Shown: one piece after another, positions 60,386-64,000 of the stretch | Layout: each line of letters starts with the position of its first letter | Position numbering within the stretch: position 1 is the stretch's first letter | The notes under the pieces: model-generated | The model's database searches: none | What the model saw: the letters and a program-made list of their open reading frames with translations, nothing else | What the model was told of the DNA's origin: nothing | Source: Ignavibacteriota bacterium | GTDB taxonomy: Bacteria; Bacteroidota; Ignavibacteria; Ignavibacteriales; Melioribacteraceae | Length of the DNA stretch: 64,000 nt | Direction: 5' to 3' | NCBI GenBank assembly: GCA_016716225.1 | Contig: JADJWT010000001.1 | Span: 3,358,501-3,422,500, forward strand | Position numbers and translations under genes: made by a program

Positions 60386-61117
60386 TTAATCTTGATTTTT
60401 TGTAATAAATATATCTACAGAATCTCCAATTTCTATTAGAGAGTTTTTACTTGGATATTGTGAAATTACTGTATTTGGTAAAAGATTTCTGGATTCTTCA
60501 TAAGTTATATTTCCAATTTCTAATGAATTTGTTTCAAGAGTTGATGAAGCTTCTTTGAGCGACATACCCAACAAATCCGGAACTCTAACCATTCCCCTAT
60601 TTGGACCAATACTAACCATCAGTTTTATTCTAGAACTTTTTGATAAATTCATTCCGGCAGAAGGATATTGTTCTACTATTGTGTTTGAAGAGAGTTCAGA
60701 TTTAACTTCGTCAATTTCAGAAATTTCAAACCCCAATCTTTCAATAGTAAGTTGTGCATCTCTAACAGATTTACCAAATAAATCCGGCATCTTTTTTAAT
60801 GGATTTCCACCGCTTACATGTAGAGTTATTCTTCTATTTTTCTTTACTGAATTTCCGGCAAATGGTTTTTGAAAAATTATATGATCCCTCGGGATTTTTT
60901 CATCAAACCTTGTAATATCGAAAGAAGCAACCAAATTATTGTCTGCTAGAATTTCCTCTGCTTCCTCTTTGGAAAAACCAATCACATTCGGAACTTCGAT
61001 TTCATCGCTATCAACATATAATGGCATTATAAAAACATCTAAAATAAATGCGAGAATTGCGATAATTGCCGCCGCAATTGAAGTTATTGTTAAAATCTTA
61101 TAAAATAATGCTTTCAT
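60386..61117 (-). CDS. Membrane-anchored protein with three PASTA domains
   Basis: 243 residues: one transmembrane helix (about 10-33) followed by three PASTA repeats (about 38-105, 106-175, 176-243), each with the VPNVIGFSKEEAEEIL / MPDLFGKSVRDAQLTI / VPDLLGMSLKEASSTL pattern. PASTA domains bind peptidoglycan or muropeptides. Here they are not joined to a kinase or penicillin-binding protein, so it may be a wall sensor or scaffold; no kinase is in the window. It begins the run PASTA-rpe-nagA-folP-cdaA. Confidence 0.88.
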   Translation of the reverse strand: MKALFYKILTITSIAAAIIAILAFILDVFIMPLYVDSDEIEVPNVIGFSKEEAEEILADNNLVASFDITRFDEKIPRDHIIFQKPFAGNSVKKNRRITLHVSGGNPLKKMPDLFGKSVRDAQLTIERLGFEISEIDEVKSELSSNTIVEQYPSAGMNLSKSSRIKLMVSIGPNRGMVRVPDLLGMSLKEASSTLETNSLEIGNITYEESRNLLPNTVISQYPSKNSLIEIGDSVDIFITKNQD

Positions 61118-61240
61118 TGGCTCAAATATATTAAATGACTTTTTTTATAACAACTTATAATTTTTTATTATTATTAAAATATTGTAATTTTACTTTTATA
61201 CGGACTAAAAAAATAATTTTTCAAATTTATTTGGGGTGTT

Positions 61241-62743
61241 ATGTTCAAAAACCATCCGCAAGGCCTTCCGATTTTGTTCTTTACCGAAATGTGGGAACGT
61301 TTCGGATATTATACAATGTTGGCAATTTTTGTTTATTATTTACAAGAAAATTTTGGCTGGGACCAAGCAACAGTAACTAATATATATGGAATATTTTTAG
61401 CAGCAGTTTATTTTACACCAATTTTAGGAGGTTGGATTGCTGATAATTTTTTAGGTTACGGCAAAACTATTTCAATCGGTGCAGTAATAATGGGAATTGG
61501 TTATGCTTTAATGGCTGTACCAACTGATCAGCCATATTTATTATTTACAGCTTTGGGAATTGTAGCATTTGGGAATGGTTTGTTTAAAGCAAATATTTCA
61601 GTTCTTGTGGGAAATTTATATGCGCATTCACAAATCTCCTTAAAAGATGCTGGATATAATATTTTTTATATGGGAATTAATGTCGGAGCTTTTTATGCCC
61701 CATTTGCAGCAGCTGGAATTAAAAACTTTTTTATGGAAAATTTTGGAACAAGTTTAGCTCAAGGTTATAATGCTGGGTTTGGAATTGCATCAGTAGGAAT
61801 GATTTTTTCATTAACAATTTTTACACTTTTTAGAAAATATTATAAAGATGCAGATTATCAATCAAAAAATGTTACCAAAACCGAAAAAGATGTAGTTTTA
61901 ACTAAAGAACAAGAACGTGATAGAATAATTGCACTGTTAACTGTTTTTGGAATTGTAATATTTTTCTGGATGGCTTTTCATCAAAATGGAGCTGCTTTGT
62001 CCTTATTTGCACGAGATTATACGCATCAATTTGTTGGGAAATTTACATATTTACTTTTTGACGTAATTAGTCTTCATGCAATTTTATTTATAATATTTGG
62101 TTTTGCTGCAATTCTAAAAAAATCTTCTTCCGGAAGAACAAAATTAATTGGAGGAATTTTTTCTGCAGTAGGTTTATTGGTGTTATTATATAAAATTAAT
62201 TCGTTACCAGATTCAGGAAAAATTTCACCCGAACAATTTCAAGCATTCAATCCTATGTTTATTGTGTTGATGACTCCAATTATAATTGGATTGTTCACAA
62301 AATTTAATAAACAAGGCAAAGAGCCATCATCACCCGCAAAAATTGGAATTGGGATGTTAATTACGGCACTTGCTTATGTAATTATGGTTTTTGCATCAAT
62401 AGGTTTAGCACCGGTTCATTCACTAAATGGAACAACTTCAGCAATTACTGTTAGTCCTTTCTTTTTAATCTCTACATATTTTACTTTAACTATTGCAGAA
62501 TTACATTTAAGTCCAATGGGACTTTCATTTGTTTCAAAAGTAGCACCTCCAAAAATGAAAGGATTGTTAATGGGAGGATGGTTTGGTGCAACAGCAATTG
62601 GAAACTACTTAGCCGGTTTTGTTGGAAGATTTTATCAAGAATGGGAATTATGGCAATTCTTTTTGATATTAATAATTTGTGCATCACTCGCATCATTTAT
62701 GGTTGTATTAACTTTAAAGAAATTAAAACGAGCAACATCTTAA
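61241..62743 (+). CDS. Peptide MFS transporter, POT/PTR2 family
   Basis: Proton-coupled di/tripeptide importer of 500 residues with about 12-14 transmembrane helices. The N-terminal ILFFTEMWERFGYY carries the ExxER motif (E16, E19, R20) that binds protons and peptide, and GGWIADNFLGYGKTI, FKANISVLVGNLY and SPMGLSFVSKVAPP are further family signatures. A 123-base divergent gap separates it from the PASTA gene; I see no convincing promoter there. It precedes nagB by 18 bases, hinting at shared expression and use of cell-wall-derived or environmental peptides. Confidence 0.92.
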   Translation: MFKNHPQGLPILFFTEMWERFGYYTMLAIFVYYLQENFGWDQATVTNIYGIFLAAVYFTPILGGWIADNFLGYGKTISIGAVIMGIGYALMAVPTDQPYLLFTALGIVAFGNGLFKANISVLVGNLYAHSQISLKDAGYNIFYMGINVGAFYAPFAAAGIKNFFMENFGTSLAQGYNAGFGIASVGMIFSLTIFTLFRKYYKDADYQSKNVTKTEKDVVLTKEQERDRIIALLTVFGIVIFFWMAFHQNGAALSLFARDYTHQFVGKFTYLLFDVISLHAILFIIFGFAAILKKSSSGRTKLIGGIFSAVGLLVLLYKINSLPDSGKISPEQFQAFNPMFIVLMTPIIIGLFTKFNKQGKEPSSPAKIGIGMLITALAYVIMVFASIGLAPVHSLNGTTSAITVSPFFLISTYFTLTIAELHLSPMGLSFVSKVAPPKMKGLLMGGWFGATAIGNYLAGFVGRFYQEWELWQFFLILIICASLASFMVVLTLKKLKRATS

Positions 62744-62761
62744 AATTTAAGGGATAAATAA

Positions 62762-63526
62762 ATGTTAGTTATTATTAAAAATGATTATGAATCATTAAGT
62801 AATGAAGCTGCAAAAGTTATTGCAGATAGATTAAAGAAAAAACCAAATTTAGTATTGGGACTTGCTACGGGGAGTACTCCTTTGGGTTTATACAAAGAAC
62901 TTATTAGAATGCACAAATACGAAGGTCTTGATTTTTCAAAAGTTGTAACATTTAATTTGGATGAATATATTGGTCTTCCACCTTCACATGATCAAAGTTA
63001 TCATTATTTCATGCAGAAGAATTTTTTCTCAGAAATTAATTTAGATCCGAGGTTTATTCATGTTCCACAAGGAATGGCAAATGATATAAAATTATTTTGC
63101 AACTGGTATGAAGAAAGAATTAAAAGTTTTGGAGGAATTGATATTCAAGTTTTGGGAATTGGTGCAAACGGACATATAGCATTTAACGAACCAGGTTCTT
63201 CATTAGGTTCTAGAACAAGAATTAAAACTCTAACCCCAACAACAAGAGATGATAATAGAAGATTTTTTGAAAAAGGTGAAGATGTGCCAAAATATGCAAT
63301 TACAATGGGCGTTGGAACTATTATGGATGCAAAAGAATTATTGCTAGTTGCCTCTGGAGAATCAAAAGCAGAAGCAATAAAAGCTGCAGTTGAAGGACCA
63401 ATTACTGCAATGTGTCCGGCATCTATAATTCAAATGCATAAAGAAGCTTTTGTAATTATTGATAAAAATGCTGCTTCAAGTTTAAGCGGAACTTATGTTG
63501 ATACTTGGGAATCTCTAATTCTTTAA
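62762..63526 (+). CDS. nagB: Glucosamine-6-phosphate deaminase
   Basis: Converts glucosamine-6-phosphate to fructose-6-phosphate and ammonia. The 254-residue protein shows GLATGSTPLGLYKEL (phosphate binding), TFNLDEYIGL with catalytic D67, and GIGANGHIAFNEPGSSLGSRTR with H138 and E143. It is close to the classic NagB length. Together with nagA at 58543 it completes the path from GlcNAc-6-phosphate to glycolysis. Confidence 0.95.
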   Translation: MLVIIKNDYESLSNEAAKVIADRLKKKPNLVLGLATGSTPLGLYKELIRMHKYEGLDFSKVVTFNLDEYIGLPPSHDQSYHYFMQKNFFSEINLDPRFIHVPQGMANDIKLFCNWYEERIKSFGGIDIQVLGIGANGHIAFNEPGSSLGSRTRIKTLTPTTRDDNRRFFEKGEDVPKYAITMGVGTIMDAKELLLVASGESKAEAIKAAVEGPITAMCPASIIQMHKEAFVIIDKNAASSLSGTYVDTWESLIL

Positions 63527-63537
63527 ATTAAATAAAG

Positions 63538-63553
63538 GTTAAAAGTGAAAAGT
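63538..63553 (+). repeat. AAAAGT-type repeat unit overlapping the GlmU-like start
   Basis: GTTAAAAGTGAAAAGT resembles the AAAAGTGAAAAGT units of the inverted repeats beside polA. It covers the GTG start at 63545, so it may be only a coincidence of AT-rich sequence. Confidence 0.25.
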
Positions 63554-64000
63554 ATTTGCATTTTTGAAGATGAAGAATATAAGCAACTTCAACCATTAAC
63601 ATTTTTTCGTCCATCATATCATTTAAAATGTGGAATATTATCTCTTCATCGAAAAATTAGAAGAAATTATCCAAATGTTAGAGTTGAGTTAAATACACGC
63701 GGATATTTAAGAAATGTAATTAAACAAAATCATCCATCGGAAATTGTAAATCATGTAATGTCAGATATGATGTTATTTCTTAATGGCAGAATTCTTGTTG
63801 ATGACACTTTGGTTAATCAAATTCCACTTGATGGGAAAGATGAAATTTTTGTTTCTAAAAATAATTTTATTGGTGCTAGAGTAAGCGAAAAAAATTTGGA
63901 AAGTATCAGCAATTCACTTAAAGACGTTTTATCAATAAATGATTTTCCGGAATTACCAAGAAAAGAAGTTGATGTAACAATTATAAATTATCCTTGGGAT
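63545..64000 (+). CDS. Alternative GlmU-like sugar nucleotidyltransferase, N-terminal part (cut by window edge)
   Basis: First 152 residues of a protein that runs off the right end. IFEDEEYKQLQPLTFFRPSYHLKCGILSL (key residues FED, L-PL-F-RP, GIL) matches the N-terminus of the Bacteroidetes alternative GlmU family, proposed to make UDP-GlcNAc from glucosamine-1-phosphate. The start is GTG 63545, 18 bases after nagB. The C-terminal hexapeptide acetyltransferase domain would lie outside the window. The neighbouring nagB supports an amino-sugar role. Confidence 0.8.
   Translation, partial: MKSICIFEDEEYKQLQPLTFFRPSYHLKCGILSLHRKIRRNYPNVRVELNTRGYLRNVIKQNHPSEIVNHVMSDMMLFLNGRILVDDTLVNQIPLDGKDEIFVSKNNFIGARVSEKNLESISNSLKDVLSINDFPELPRKEVDVTIINYPWD

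Overview
The window comes from an AT-rich, Gram-negative member of the Bacteroidota/Chlorobiota/Ignavibacteriota superphylum, most likely an Ignavibacteria-type organism. The pointers are a Por-secretion (T9SS) sorting tail of the SLSQNYPNPFNP type on a secreted glycoside hydrolase, Bacteroidetes-type promoters (TTTG or TTG, 20 bases, TAnnTTTG), the alternative Bacteroidetes GlmU, an ssb/CNNM pair in the order seen at gldE loci, many outer-membrane and lipoprotein genes, and frequent TTG starts. This placement is inferred from gene content only. Genes are densely packed and no gene-free stretch exceeds 200 bases.

Layout. 1-26800, all on the + strand: pgsA, ftsY, a secreted protein of unknown function, mnmA, an HNH nuclease, two tandem GH5 glycoside hydrolases, trpS (with an apparent iron-sulfur motif), scpA-scpB-rluB, lysyl-tRNA synthetase, a surface/polysaccharide group (DUF2279 protein, GT2, Wzi-like barrel), ctpA, a gamma carbonic anhydrase-like protein, ybeY, smg, topA, xer recombinase, hpf, hprK, an M23 peptidase, a DUF2795 protein, holB and ricT, followed by hbd. 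27758-43996, on the - strand: lipid kinase, acpS, MCE protein, CNNM transporter, ssb, SPOR lipoprotein, SGNH hydrolase with FadL, biotin carrier and biotin carboxylase, mutS2, cvpA, yqeY, an ExbB-ExbD-ExbD proton-channel operon with a clear terminator, and an EEP-family lipoprotein. 44084-50116: polA, a two-gene cassette bounded by short inverted repeats, an ALDH7-type aldehyde dehydrogenase and rsmI.

50186-56244 is the most interesting region: a lysine-biosynthesis operon using the amino-group carrier protein LysW, in the order lysW, homocitrate synthase, lysX, lysY, a class-II amidotransferase-fold gene, lysZ, lysJ, behind a well-formed promoter. LysX attaches alpha-aminoadipate (possibly also glutamate) to the C-terminal Glu of LysW; LysZ, LysY and LysJ phosphorylate, reduce and aminate the side chain. 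The usual release enzyme LysK is not in the window. An N-terminal-nucleophile hydrolase-like protein, coupled to lysZ by overlapping codons, is. It keeps the residues expected for the nucleophile, the alpha-carboxylate and the oxyanion hole, but seems to lack the Asp that binds a free alpha-amino group, so it may act on a LysW-linked glutamyl bond. This is a hypothesis, not a demonstrated function.

56250-64000: a GT2 glycosyltransferase, the c-di-AMP synthase cdaA, folP, nagA, rpe and a PASTA membrane protein on the - strand, then divergently a POT peptide transporter, nagB and the start of an alternative GlmU. nagA, nagB and the GlmU-like gene suggest amino-sugar turnover. No tRNA, rRNA, CRISPR array, insertion sequence or prophage was found.
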